A stretch of 64,000 nucleotides of DNA from Hemicordylus capensis (taxonomy: Eukaryota; Chordata; Lepidosauria; Squamata; Cordylidae). Both the position numbers and the translations under genes were made by a program. The notes under the pieces were generated by a model. The model was not told where the DNA came from, did no database searches, and saw nothing but the letters and a program-made list of their open reading frames with translations. The stretch covers positions 13,852,501 through 13,916,500 of the forward strand of contig NC_069662.1 in NCBI RefSeq assembly GCF_027244095.1, in the 5' to 3' direction. Positions 11,540 through 24,798 of the stretch are shown here, piece after piece (the first letter of the stretch is position 1; every line of letters begins with the position of its first letter).

Positions 11540-12190
11540 TGCCGCCGTGCCAGCACAATGAGGTGGGGTTCTGGGTTGTGCCCCCATTACATGAGGCAGT
11601 CACGGGCACCATCATGCTCCCCTCCACGTGACAGGGATCGGCCAATTAGGCAAGGAGGCGGCCCAATTTCGTCCCGGCTGCCTCCATTCCGTTCAGTGGC
11701 TCCGCAGCTTGGCACCAGCGAGGATCACTGGCGTAGCTCTCTCCATAGTGGCCATGTGGAGGGGCTGGGACAGGACTGACGAGAAGGGCCATCGCCAGCA
11801 GCATCATGGAGGTGGGGGGTGAGTGCATCAGCGGAGAGTGGCGGAGGCTTGGGGCCAGTACAATGAGGCAGGGTTGTGCCCCTGGCACATGAGGCAGCCA
11901 CGGGCACCATCTTGCCTCCCCCTCCACCTGGCAGGGATCGGCCAATGAGGGAAAGAGGTGGGGCGATTGGGTCCCGGCTGCCTCTGTTCCGTTCAGTTGC
12001 TCCACAGCTTGGCACCCACCTAACACCCTGTACTCAGTGAAGGATAGCCGGTAGCCTGTGGGGGCCAAGTAGGAAATTTTTGGGTCGCACCAGATTGGCA
12101 CTAGGCATGGCCTTTTTTTGCCTACTTCTTACTGAGTCCTTTGGCTTTCAGTCATAGGTTGGCACTGAAGGAACCGTTCACTTGGCAGGA
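11540..12190. repeat. GC-rich block with a tandem unit of about 305 bp, A-B spacer
   Basis: The phrase CAATGAGG...GGTTGTGCCCC...ACATGAGGCAG...CACGGGCACCATC occurs at about 11553 and again at about 11857, each followed by ACAGGGATCGGCCAAT- and CCCGGCTGCCTC-type sequence. It is a two-copy imperfect tandem repeat. The paralogous block is at 61668-62290. The family is not recognised, and the open frames in it look like composition effects. Confidence 0.6.
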
Positions 12191-12204
12191 GAGTGCAGGT
12201 TGTT

Positions 12205-15200
12205 TTCCCCCCCAAATTCAATCTTTATTGATTTTAACAATAGTAATATTATCATTAACAAATAAACAAAAGTGGACTTCCCGCACACATCTCTTCGTGA
12301 ATCATCAGCTATAAAATTTACCCTTGCTATAATAATAATTCAAAACATAAATTTAAACCCTTACAAACACAGTTAGTCTACCCAACCTGCAATTTTTACT
12401 AAATTTCAAACCCTGCTGTAAGGTCCATGGTAGGAAAATAGTTCTTTAAATACAACAAAAATGGTTTCCAATCTTCTTTAAAACATTCTAAGTTTTGGTC
12501 TCTCATCAATGTTGTAAGTTTTGCCATCTCCGCATATTCCAAAAATTTTATCAGCCAATCTTCTTTTCAAGGCAGTTCATTACTCTTCCATTTCTGTGCA
12601 TATATTATTCTAGCTGCCGTAGAAGCGTACATAAAAAATGTTAAATTAGTTGTAGAAATTACACCTTGTGTTATTCCCAGCAGGAAGGATTCTGGCTTCT
12701 TAGGAAATGTCATTTTAAATATTTTCTTTAACTCATTATATATCATATCCCAATAGGCCTTAGCCTTCTCACAGGTCCACCACATATGAAAAAAGTACCT
12801 TCAGAATGTCCACACTTCCAACATTTGTTTGAAACATTTTTATACATTAATGTCAGTTTTTTTGGTGTCAAATACCATCTATACATCATTTTATAATAAT
12901 TTTCTTTTAAAGTATTACATGCAGTAAATTTTAAATCATTTTTCCATAATTTTTCCCAGGCTGCCATTTCTATGTTACACCCCACATCTTGAGCCCATTT
13001 TATCATTGTTGTTTTAACCACTTCTTCTCTTGTCTCCTCCAGAAGTAAAAGTTTATACATTTTAGAAACTAATTTTTCATCATTTTCACATAAGTCCTTC
13101 TCAAAGTTCGATGTCTGATCTTCAAATCCAACTTCAAAATCCTTCTTATGTAACTCTTTCAACTGATGGTATTGAAACCAATCTCTGACCAAATTTTGTA
13201 CTTCAGTTAAACTTTTTAACTTACAGTCCTTGTCCTGAAAATATAGCAAATCCCTATAGGTACCCCAATGCAATTGCATATTTACTTCTTTACGTGATAA
13301 AGCTTCAGTCGGAGATACCCATAACGGAGTTTTAGGTTCCAACCATTTTTTATATTTTAACCACACCCTCATTAAACACCTTCTCACATAATGGTTCAAA
13401 AAATCTTTATGTATTTTACTTTTTTCATACCACAGATATGCATGCCATCCAAACCTTCTATCAAATCCTTCCCAGTCAAGTATTCTAGGGTTTCTTAATG
13501 TTATCCATTATTTTAGCCACGTCAAACAAACAGCATCGAAATACAACCTTAAGTCCGGTAAGGTAAGACCACCTCTTTCCTTTGCATCTGTTAAATTCTT
13601 AAAATTAATTCTTGGTCTTTTCCCTTCCCAAACAAACTTAATTATATCCTTCTGCCATTGCTTGAAACAAGTTAAAGTATTGATTATAGGAATAGTCTGA
13701 AAGAGAAATAACATTTTAAGCAAGACATTCATTTTCACCACTGAAATTCTTCCCATTCAAGACAAATTCATTTTAGACCATCTTTGTAAATCAATTTTCA
13801 CTGTATTCCATATTTTAACATAATTATTTGTAAACAACAAAGAATTATTGTTTGTTAACCAGACCCCCAAGTATTTAATTTTCTTCTCCACTTTCAACTC
13901 ACTTATTTCAGAGAATCTATCCTTGGAGTTCTGATCCATATTTTTTTGTCAGAACCTTAGTTTTGGCCTTGTTTATATAAAATCCAGCCAGCTGGCCAAA
14001 TTGTTGTATTTTTTCCAAGAGTCTTCCAATCTTGTCCATTGGATTTTCTAGAAAAAACACAACATCGTCCGCAAAGGCTCTCAACTTGTAGTTTTGTTTC
14101 CCAATTTGGGGGCCATATATTTTATCATCTTCTCTAATACTTCTACAAAGCACTTCTAGGACCAATATGAAAAGCAATGGGGAAAGTGGACATCCTTGTC
14201 TGGTCCCTTTTTGTATTTCACAATTGTCTGATAATTCCCCATTTACAATAATCTTAGCATATTGCTCTGAATAAATGGTCTTAATTGCCCTAATAAAGTT
14301 GTTGCCAACACCCATTACATCTAATAGTCTCCACATAAATTGCCACGAAACATTATCGAAGGCTTTCTCTGCATCCAAAAAAATCATCGCCATCTGTTTG
14401 TCATTATGTTTTTCATAATACTCCAGGCATAATCCCTTTTTGTAAGATATCATTCATAGTCCATTGAAAAGGCTGTAAAATTTGATCTTTGAATGACTTG
14501 TAATACAAAGCTGACAATCCATCAGGTCCTGGGGCCTTGTTGGACTTACTTTGATTTATTGCTTCTATTATTTCCATGATTTTTATCGGAGCATTCTTAA
14601 TTTCTATATGTTCCTTAGAAAGTTTTGGAATATTTTTGGTTCTAAGAAACTGCTCGATTTTTTTGTCTTCAACTATCTTATCTTTATATAATTCTGAATA
14701 ATATTTTAAAAATTCAGCTCTTAGTCCCTTTCCATCATAAGAGAGCCCGTTTTTTGTAAGTATTTTAGATATATAATTTTTTTCTCTCGGATCTAATTTT
14801 CCAAGCTAACAACTTGCCTGGCTTATTTGCGAACTCAAATACCCTTTGCTTAGCATACTTCAAATTCCGTTCAAATTCATTTGCTACTAACATAGAAAGT
14901 TGTTGTAACATTTTGATAGCTTGAGTAACCATCTTCTTATCTTTGGCCCATAATAATTCTCTTTCCTTTTTGGAGATCTGCATCAATAATGTCTCTTTTT
15001 TCAATCCTCTATGCTTTTTAAAATATGCATTTTGCTGTATGAAAAAACCTCTCATAACTGCTGTGCTTGCATCCCAGATTATTTTATTGTCCATTCCTTG
15101 ATTTAAATTCAATTCAAAATAGTCCTTTAACTTCTTTTTGGCTTTCTCCACAACATCTGTTTTTTTCAAGAGGTACTCATTCAATCTCCAGTGAAATGAA

Positions 15201-16485
15201 GTCGTTCCTTTCTTCTTCCATGTAAAACAAATTGGATTATGATCTGAAAAAGCCCTGGGTAAAATATCCATTCTTTTCATACATGGTGTAATAGCTTTAG
15301 ATGTCCAAACCATATCTATCCTTGAATGTCATTGATATCTTTCAGAAAAATAAGTATATTCTTTTGCATTTAAATTTTTAATTCTCCACAAATCATAAAG
15401 ATCCATGTGTTCTGCTAAATCAAAGAATGCTTTAGGAAGTTTACCTTGTAAATTCTTTTCCGATCTATCAGATTTTCTGTCCATAGATGTAGAAACAACA
15501 CCATTAAAGTCTCCCATTATAATCAAATTGACATTCGATAACTCAGCCATCTTTTGATCCAAATAGTTACAAAATTCAACTTTCTTTTCATTAGGGGCAT
15601 AGATTCCAATTATCACCGTTTTAATTCCAGAGATTAAAATTTCCAATGCTAGTAGCCTACCTTCATCATCTTTGAAAATCAATTTAGGTTCAAATTGTTG
15701 TTTGACATAAAATACTACCCCTCTTTTTTTTTTCCTTATCTAAGGAAACAAATTCTTGTCCTAGAGCCTTGTTGACCAAAATTTTTCTATCTTGTTTTCT
15801 AATATGTGTCTCCAGTAAACACACAATGTCCAAATTTTGTTTCTTAAGAAAATGAAAGACTCTATTTCTTTTTGCTTTTGTGTTTAACCCATTAATGTTC
15901 CAAGAAAGACTCCTATAGTCTCTTAATTTGTAATCCATCTGGTCTAATTTGAGTTATGTGTTGAGGGAGCTGGATGCTCAGAAGATAAGTTTTTTTTGTA
16001 TTTCCGCCAGAATTCTTGCGCCTTGAGGAGCTCAGTGAATCTATTCTTCTTGCCCTTATAAAAAAAGGAAACTCCCTCCGGTATTTCCCACCTAAAACGT
16101 ATTCCATTGGCATTCAAAGCATCTTTCAAAAATTTGTAATCCTTAGGTTTTCTTAGAATTCTGGCTGGTATTTCTTTCAAAAACTTTATCTGCTGGGTTT
16201 CAATAGTAAGAGCTGTAGCAAAATGAGCCTGAACAATTCACTCATTAATTGATTTTGAACTAAATTGCACCAAACAGTCTTTAATTTATTTATTCCTTGT
16301 AGCAAAATCCAAATTTAAACAAAAAGCTACCTCAATCTGTGGCTCCATCTCTTCAGCTGTAATTCCCAAAAGTGATGCAAGCTCCTCCCCAAGTAATTTT
16401 TTGATGTCTTGGCCAGCTTTTTCTGGAATACCTCTGAACCTTAAAAAACTCTCTTTTTGTCTTACTTCCAACAATGCCAATGGGT
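12205..16485 (-). mobile_element. L1 LINE, minus strand, 5'-truncated and broken
   Basis: Read on the minus strand, ORF1 C-terminal pieces (about 16480-15944: SFLRFRGIPEKAGQDI, then RIRFRW-type NGIRFRWEIPEGVSFFYKG) come before ORF2: endonuclease (SLSWNINGLNTKAKR, DIVCLLETH, LIIMGDFNGV, FSDHNPICF), reverse transcriptase (MIFLDAEKAFDNVSW, KGTRQGCPLSPLLFILVLE, LRAFADDVVFFLE with the FADD catalytic box) and the C-terminal Cys-rich part ending near 12567. Several frameshifts and stops split ORF2. It is present only in the A-B spacer; the matching place after gene C (about 62290) is empty. Confidence 0.92.
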
Positions 16486-16534
16486 AGGTAGACTGAATAA
16501 TGGTGTTTGGCTGGAGGCCAATTTGGGGTGGGAG

Positions 16535-18638
16535 CAGGGCCAGATTAAGCTAGTGTGGGGACTGTAACATATGTCATAAAGGGGCCCCAAATTTTTAAAA
16601 TGCACATAAATTTTAAAACATAAGCCAAGGCAATGTTAAGAATTGCTACCAGGGCTGGACTGGGGGCACTGAGAGGGCAGTGGAAAGTATGTGGGGAGAG
16701 AGCCTGGTTTTGAGCAGAATGGCTACCTAAGGGTGGAAGTATTCATTGCTGCCGAGTGCAGCGGGGCGCAGTCAACATGGAGACCAGGGGTCCCTCGATG
16801 GTGTACGCGTGTGAATGTGCTCACACGGTTTTTGATGTAAGCTCAGTTAATTGTAGCTCCTGCACAGGTTGAATCAGGAAGGCCCCACTCTGAATGCACA
16901 TGGTGCCCACACACTGCCTTGAAACTGTCACTCAGAACAAAACTCATTCGACACACATAGATGAAAAAAAATTAGAGAGAACACCGATGGAGACCAGGCC
17001 TCCCAGAAGTGTCGAGTATCAATTGCAAATATTGCAATACGTGCTTGGAGTGCAGAAATGTGAACAAACATGCATGCATACAGATCAGCAATCATCTTCA
17101 CTGGCCACAGATTTCACAAGTGTTGAGCACACATGAATGGCTGCTGTTCATTCTCAGCTCTACGACGGCAGTGGGGGAGGAAAGGGGGTTAATCTTTGAA
17201 AGGATGACAGCAGTGCCCTCCACCTTTGACCCAGCTTCTGGAGGGGAATATAGTATTTGTGCATGCATGGAGATGTACCCCCCCCTCCCAACACACACAC
17301 ACATACACACAATGCTTCTGCATATTCCTCCCATCATAATGATAGGCATTTTGCAAGCCAATAAATCATGCAGCAAGGTGTGCATTGAAGAATGGGGTGG
17401 GTTGGGGAGGTTGAAAGGAGGGATCACTGTTGTATCAGGTAAAAGGGTTTACCTTCCTACTTCAGATTTGGAAACATAAACCCACACAGACAGGTCATGC
17501 TAAAAACTCTGGTCCTGAAGTCATGACTAAGGAGGAAAAGCAAAAACCATTGATGAAAAGGCAGGCAAGTGGGGCAGGTGGAGCAGGGGGAGAGGACAAC
17601 CTCCATCTAAACCATCTGATTCACACAATACATGCCAGAGAGTGAACTGAATGAAATTACTATGGTCCAGGACCAGCAGACAGTACCTGCGAACCAACGA
17701 AACACAGATACAGGTCAGAGGCCATTTCCGTTGTTTGAAAAATAAGGCGGCCACCTTTGAGACCCAGATCCCTCTTTCCACACCCCACTAGTCATGAGAA
17801 CAATCCTCAAAGGTCTCTTTCCAGGATCTGCTTACAGAACAACTGTGAGGGGGGAAATGGCCATGCTCCTTCCTTCAGAGGTCAAACAAGAGAACCAACC
17901 GGCTTCCTTAAAGATTGGTGGGTTTCACAGGAGAGGCTTCAAGGAACGTCACCTGTGGGTTTAGGCAGTGCTCTAGGTAAGTACGTGTGAATTGGGGAGC
18001 GAGAGATCCCTTTCTCTCTTCTACATACACACACTAACCCCTTGCTGAGTGTGATACTCCAGAAAGAGAAGGCGGCACCAGTAGATTACAAGCAGAAAGG
18101 CACGTGGGAATGCAGGGGGGGATATGTGTCCCTAAATAGCTCCCTCTCTCACACACGTGCAAAAATGCACAATGGCACCAACTCACTCTCCTAACGGTGG
18201 GGGGATTTTGCAAGCAGAAAAGACAAGACACCGTGTGAAGGGAGAAGAAAGGGAAGCCCAGCGTCCCTGCGTGAAAGTGCAGGCTGGCACTCAGCAGACT
18301 GAGCAGAGCAGCACAGAGAGATACGACTCAGCTATGCGCAGGCGCCTGAATTGTTTTATCTCCCCGCCCTCTCTGCCCACAGTCAATCACAAACAAAAAG
18401 ATGAAAACTGAGCCACATCGCAGGGCTTGTGGTATTTGGAGTTTCTTTCCTCCAAGAGCTTCCATGGAAAATGCTTCACTTCCAGTTAGCGGCAGAAGAA
18501 CTACAATTCCCAGGTGCCAAAGGGCGATGATGATAGAGTCACTAGTGAACTGACCCGCCGTTCTCTCAAATACAGGGCCCTCGAAAATGTGGGGCCTGTA
18601 GCATTTTATACTTTTGCTACTAGGTTAATCCGGCAATG
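16535..18638. mobile_element. 2.1-kb DNA element with GGCCGGATTAA-type inverted ends
   Basis: The left end is CAGGGCCAGATTAAGCTAGT. The right end reads ACTAGGTTAATCCGGCAATG, which is its near reverse complement. This fits non-autonomous hAT-type elements, but a clean 8-bp duplication was not found. The interior contains a short CA-rich tract (about 17286-17311) and open frames up to 156 residues on the + strand (17009-17479) that match nothing I recognise. Truncated paralogues are at 37475-38999 and 62355-63418. Confidence 0.6.
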
Positions 18639-18639
18639 G

Positions 18640-19385
18640 TGAGGTGGCCAAGGAACAGCCTTCCAGGGTTTTTGCGGCCCAAAGGGTTGGGAATGCAGGG
18701 GGGGAGGCTCGACTCACCAACTCAGAGTTCCCCTCCCCCCACCCAGCTGGTTGCTGTGCCCGTTGTCATCAGTTGAGTTTTCTTTACATTTAGTCATAGT
18801 CCCATTTTTTCACTGTGCTCCTTGACTTTCATTTCTAGAGCTTGCAGATCATCTGCATTCTCAGCTATCAGAATGGTGTCATCAGCATAGTGCAGGTTAT
18901 TGATGTTTCTTCCTCCAACTTTAAAATCATGATCATCTTCTTCCAATCTGGCTTCTCTCAGTATATGTTCAGCATAAAAATTGAATAAAAAGGGAGAAAG
19001 TATACAGCCTTGTCGTACTCTGAACGTCTGGTTCACCACTATGGAGTAAATCCACCTGTCTCCGTGGAAACACAGCTGCAGCTCATTCAGACATGTCCTC
19101 GTGTGTCTATTCCAGGGGGCCAAGGAACAGCCTTCCAGGGTTTTGGCAGCACAAAGAGATGGGAATGGCGGGGGTGGCAGGCCGGACTGCGGGCACTGAG
19201 AGGGCGGGGGAATGTTTGTGGGGAGGGCACTGGGTTTTGAGCAGAATGGGTAATTAAAGGTGGGAATTGGGGCACAGGGGCACCCCGCAGGGTGTGGCAC
19301 ACCGGGAATATTCCCTGTTGCCCTGTGGGCCAGTCTGAGCCCGGGTGGCTCGACTCACCAACTCAGAGTTCCCCTCCCCACACGT
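18640..19385. repeat. Partial direct repeat flanking the BovB fragment
   Basis: The sequence CCAAGGAACAGCCTTCCAGG and the later GGCTCGACTCACCAACTCAG both occur twice: at about 18648 and 18711, and at about 19119 and 19348. The left copy is an internally shortened version of the right one, so the BovB piece sits inside a duplicated segment. The same arrangement is at 38997-39740. Confidence 0.6.
18745..19110 (-). mobile_element. RTE/BovB LINE fragment, minus strand, A-B spacer
   Basis: On the minus strand it reads FRVRQGCILSPFLFNFYAEH, then GGRNINNLHYADDTILIAEN and LEMKVKEHSEKMGL: palm and fingers of an RTE/BovB reverse transcriptase with the YADD box. Only about 120 codons remain. It is flanked on both sides by partial copies of one sequence (GGCCAAGGAACAGCCTTCCAGGG at 18647 and 19117). 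Confidence 0.88.
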
Positions 19386-20897
19386 GCGCTTTAAAGTTTT
19401 AACAGGAAAGCCTTTTTAGGCTAGGAGATCCCCTGTATTTGTAAAGGGGAATCAAAGCTGGATTCCCAGTTACAAGTATATCCCTCGCCGTACCAGCCTG
19501 CCAGCCAGTTCCATGAAATGGGGGGGGGGGTGGTCCCAATTCTAACTTGGACTTGCACCCACCCCACCCCCCTTTTGAGGACCGGTCTGGATAGTCCTCG
19601 GGCCACCCAAACTGGCCTGGCTCAGTCTGAGCTGGTTTGCACAACCCTCTTTCTCTCCCCTCTCTGTCTACACTAAGCCAGAAGCAAAGCCTCCTTGGAA
19701 TCTGCCATTCCCCAAATCTCATCCTTCCCGACCTTCTCTGAATATCCGGTGCACCACTATGGGATATTTTATCACACTAATTCTGCCATGTAATGTATTT
19801 GTTTCACTAATTTACTTTCATTCTCTTTTAATAAATTTGAATTTCTTCACTGAAACCTTGTTTTGTCCCTTTGTTTTGTTATTAGTTCCATGTCTACCAC
19901 AGAGGGATAGACATTACAGTAGCAGCCCTAGGCCCCGCGTCTTGTAACCGTGGTTTCTGCCATAACACAGGTCCAGATGATCAAAGACAGCAAGGTTACT
20001 GAACATGAACAAAGGTTCTGCACTATGTCTGAATCCTGAAATTATTATTTTATTTTTACAAACTTGGGTAGATTTTTTCCTGACCATGAATCCATTTATA
20101 TACCACATCTTTGCAGTGCAGCCTAGAAACATTTTCATTCAATTGTTTATTTTCTTTCTTGGGGATTGACATCTAATACTTGGTCATCCCTGCCTGGGCC
20201 ATTTTGAGGGAAGACATTGCTGATGAATGATAGGATAACCTATGGAAGTGGAAGAAGGGGAACGTTCTTTCTGACATTTTAGAAGTTAGTCACATTGGCT
20301 ATGTAGGACACATTGGCGATCTGTACCCACTGGATATAAAATCAATGAAATATATAAAAATAAAATACATAAATCTTTTGGATGCATTTACCAGAAGCCC
20401 CTTACTGCATGTTTAGTTTTCCTCGCACTCAACTCAAGGCCCAATGACCAACAGGCACTTGGGTCCCCGAAGTGTTAAGTGAATCATGTTATTGCTTGCT
20501 AAAGAACAAATATTGGTTAGGAGGGAATAAAAAATGTTTTCTTGGATTGTATAGGGACCAGAGGACAGCAGGGAAAGTGTCAATCCACCCTGTAATTATC
20601 AAAATCACTATTATTCAGTTATGCTTCTTGTGGAAGCCCCATGGCTAGATAGAGGTCATTTAATGATACGATTGGTTAATTATAACTCAGTAGCTCATAC
20701 TAGGCTACATTCACTCAGTGCAGAAGGATTTTAAAATGACCGTGTGTGCCCTAAAACTCAGAAGACATTTATATGAAACAGACAAGGCTCTGTCAAATGG
20801 AATTTCTGTGTTGGTAAAGTTCTTTATGGGTAGTCTTCTCTAGCTGACAAAGCAAGTGTGCAGCTGGGGTGAGATTCAAACTTTGCAGGAGCTCAGA
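19386..20897. other. Upstream region of gene B; no gene seen
   Basis: About 1.5 kb before the gene B start. It is moderately AT-rich, with a stretch (19873-20140) that is single here but duplicated in tandem before gene C. No clear TATA box, CpG island or recognised repeat was found. The promoter is presumably in this interval because B and C stay similar across it, but no site can be fixed. Confidence 0.4.
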
Positions 20898-21103
20898 ATG
20901 CTTTGGTTACTACCGTTCCTCCTATATCTGCCTGCTATTTTCAGCAGGCAGAACAGCAGGCAAAGATATCTGTGCAAAATTCAGCACAATTCCAAGACAA
21001 GTTCCAGAGAAGACATTACCATTGGGGAATTTGGATCCGTCTTACAGGGTGATGTGCTTCCATTCAACTTTACAGTATTACCAGACAATTCCACAGCAGG
21101 GTA
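20898..21103 (+). CDS. V2R gene B, exon 1 (signal peptide, start of ligand-binding domain)
   Basis: Begins [16 protein letters not shown], a good signal peptide, and continues through LCKIQHNSK to [12 protein letters not shown], which matches the GDLxIGG region that opens V2R binding domains. An upstream in-frame ATG at 20856 would put 14 polar residues before the hydrophobic core, so 20898 is preferred. An acceptor-like TTTGCAG ends at 20888, so a non-coding 5' exon could splice here. The donor is taken as GTGAGT at 21104; a weaker GTAGTG at 21101 gives the same phase with one residue fewer. Confidence 0.75.
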
Positions 21104-24100
21104 GTGAGTAGTGCGTCTTTTGTTTTAATGGCTGTATTGGGTCTTTTAGGTAGGGCTGAGCTAATGTATGCCTATGTGGTTTAAATTATTCTAGTGGAGA
21201 TTCATTATCAATAGCAGCTTCTGATATGCCTTGCATGGAGGCTGCAGCATCTAGCAGTGGTGTGTGAATGGACCTTAGCAAATCTAATAGCACAGTCTGA
21301 TCTTTAATCATTTGCATTCCAAATCTCCTCAGTTTGATCTCTGGCATCTCCACGCAGGGCTGGGAAACTCCTCTGTCTGAAACCAGATTCCCTGCCAGTC
21401 CCAATAAAGAATAGTGACCTAGCTAGACCAACAGCTTGACTCAGTATAAGGCAACATGATATGCTTGCATGTCCATATATCACACCAAGCACAATGATTT
21501 CCATGGGGGTTTATTCACGTGTATTCATATGTACGTGAACCAAGACTATTTCTAGGGTTCTAGATTGCTAACCCAACCATCAAAAGTCAAAACACTCTAA
21601 GGAAGCAGATCCATTTGACAGTTGGTCAGAAGTAGTATTTTCAAATTTGCAGTTTTAAATAGTTTTTCTCTATTTTAGTTAGAAGTAGGACAATCATTCT
21701 TTAGCAAAAGGACATTTAGCAGCACAGTATAGCTCAACATTGCCTGGAAAAAGAAACTGGCAGGAATACAGAACAAGGGTGCAGAGGTGCAGGGGGAGAG
21801 AAGCTAAAGAGACTGCTGCAATAGGGAAGCACCAATTTATGAGACCCTTACCCTCCCCTGGAATCCCTCTGGGCCACCTGAAAATCTGCACAGCCCTCAG
21901 GGACATATTTTCAGGTGGAACACCTGAAGAGAGGGCTTTTGGGGGAAGGGGAATGTGCAGAAAATTGCTGCTTCCCTGCTGAGCATGTGCAGTTAGTTAG
22001 GCAGTTCTGTTAGATGCCTTTCTTGCTGCACTGCCACATCCTTGCTCTGTATGTCAGCAACAGGCCCCGATGTTTGGGCAAAACCCTTGTGGTTGTCCGT
22101 GCTCTGGAGATAGCGTTTGTGCTAATGTCATAGGTATGCAGGGAACAGGGGACAGAGAGGACTTCATTCAGGTCCGTCATAATGCTCCCTCTCTCCCCTG
22201 CCAAGCGGTTACTATGCTGGTGTATGGTGGAGGGGTGAGGGTTTGCATCTGGACAGGCAGTGGATAATACCCACTTTATTCCTCCCCAATAGTTCTTTCC
22301 AGTGCATGGCTCTACTCCTGCCACCCCTGATTAGACATTGTCTTCGAAGCTCTAATAGAGTCAAAACCTCTGAAAGGAAAATCAGACACACCAATACAAA
22401 TATTCTCAGCAGGAATATTGATCGATATTGCTACATCTTTCACATTAACCTATGGTCTTAGGAACTGACCCTCATATTGTCCAAATGGAGAGGATGCCCC
22501 CTTTTCTTTATGGAGGGCAGCAGCATCTCTAAGACCTCCTTTGTCATACAGCTGTATGACAGATGGCGATAGTGGAGTATAGATCACTGGTAGAGCATCT
22601 TTTTTGCATGCAATGGGTCCCAGGTTCAATCTATGCCACCTCCAGGTCGGGCTGGGAAAGACGACATCCTGAAAATTTGGATAGCCATCACCAGTCAGTG
22701 TAGACACCACTGAGCAATAGTCTGACTCGGATTAGAGCATTTTCCTATGTCCCTAGAAATTCATGCAGGGGAGCTTTCTCCCAATGGCTGCATATCAACA
22801 ATGGGGAAAGATGTACTGGCTGCATATCTGTATGTCAGAAAAAATATACAGTTGGGCTTAAAGTCATTCAACTATGTTTGTTTCTTTAACACATTTGTAT
22901 TCTGCCCAAAATGCAAGTCTCTGGGTGGTTTACAACAAAACAAGAAAAACAACCAATAAAAAGATTAAAACATTTCAACCATTAAAATTTAAAATGTTAA
23001 AACTATCAAAAACACAATCAAACTATTATATGTTGTCTTCCATACTTGCAAGCAGAATATATATAAACGCAATAAACTTGTTTTGCTGATCTATGCATGT
23101 AAAACTACATTAAAATCTCATTGCAGTTTAATGCCTAAAAATTACCAGCATGTTCTTGCCTTCATCTTTGCAATTCAAGAGATCAACAGGAATGACCATC
23201 TCTTACCCAATATCACACTGGGATTCGAAATCTATGACAATGCTTTCAATCCACTGAGAGCCGTTTGGAACACTCTGCAGTTCCTCTTCACAGGGCAGGG
23301 GAATCCCTTGAATTACAACTGTGACGGGAAGCAGCAGCTAGTCCTTGCCATTGGTGGGCTCACCTCCCCAAATTCCATACAGATGGCCAGTGTCTTCAAT
23401 ACCTACAAGATCCCACAGGTATGTCTGTTCCTACAGAAGAGTAGCTGTAGTCATTCAGAAATGGCTATGTTCCTGAGGTAGCTCAGTTTGGAAGCAGCTT
23501 TTGAGAAGACAAGGCTTCCTTGTCTGGAGGAGGAAAATGTTTGTTTTCGTTCCTAAAGAAGAAAGCAAGAGGGCAAGCAAACCAACCAACAAGGGGGAAA
23601 GGACAAGGTATGTTTGTTAGGCTAGTTTTTTATTGGGTTTAATTTCTGGCTATACCCCTACTAATTGTGCAAAGAGGCACCTTTTTGTTGTGGTGATTCT
23701 CTTTATTTAGCAGGGGGAGGGTAACTGGCCCGATCCAACCGCAGCACGGTACCTCCAATGACTGTTGCTGATGTCTATATTTCTTTTTAGATTGTGAGCC
23801 CTTCAGGGACAGGGATTCATCTTATTTATTTATTATTTTTCTATGTAAACCACTCTGGATCCTTTTGCTGAGAAGTGGTATATAAATATTTGTTGTTGTT
23901 GGCTGGCTAGGGGTTCATTTTTGACAGGGCAGTTTCAATTTCAGTTTCAGTTGTGCCTAGAGAGAAAATGGGTGGGGATTAGCTACCGCTATGCTCTGAA
24001 GGTGGCTCTTTTTGGAAGCCACCCTTGAGAAGACAATGCTGAGACAAGGGCAGTTTTTCTTTTTGGAGATCTGTGAGCAGGAGTTTGGTAACAGACATCA

Positions 24101-24752
24101 AATGAGTTTTGTGAGGGGTTTAGTAGGGAAGTTGCATGTGGGCCCAGAAGTGGTCTCCCTTTATCAGAAACAAGACATCAAGCATGAAAAAGTGAGTACT
24201 GCCCCACTTTTGTAACTTTCCTGGAGCAAGCGCTTGATACCTTTAATTAGATTATGATTGCAGCTTAGACCAATCTGTGAAGGAAACAATCTCTATGTCT
24301 GCATTCACACAGAACATGAAACCGGAGGTGAAGTGACCTGCAGTTTCAAAAACTGTATGTCTGAAAGTGGACAACCTCAGTTTAAACAGAAAATGAAGTT
24401 GAGGTTTTCCTCCCCTGAGAGTGATTTGAACTTTTGGTTTGTAATGAGGACCACCACCTGGACAGTTCCACCTGAGGACTTGGAACCACAGTTCCAAACC
24501 ACAGTTTGTTATATGCAAATTCAGCCACTATATTCTAAATTCTAAATAACCAATAAAACCAGTTATGAAGCAAGAATGCCAGCTGAAGAGGGGGTGCCTC
24601 CCAGAGTGTTACTATCTGTCTGAGGTACAGAAGTTGTGGGTGTGCGTTCAGTGCAAAGAGCTCCTGGCTCTCAGGTAACAAGTGCATTCTCTTGAAGCCA
24701 AGATGTGATAGAGGCATCCTATTCCCATGCTGACAGCTCCTGTACTCTCATA

Positions 24753-24798
<46 letters not shown>

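Noticed and set aside
17009-17479. 156-residue open frame in the A-B spacer
   Set aside because: No domain, signal peptide or conserved motif was recognised, and paralogous copies are interrupted. It lies inside a repeat element, so it is not called a gene.
20856-20897. Upstream in-frame ATG as the start of gene B
   Set aside because: It would place 14 mostly polar residues before the signal-peptide core, and an acceptor-like TTTGCAG lies between the two ATGs. The later ATG at 20898 fits better.
22580-22640. tRNA-like sequence with A- and B-box motifs
   Set aside because: It is the head of a SINE: the acceptor stem does not pair, and a SINE body follows directly. No true tRNA or rRNA gene was seen in the window.
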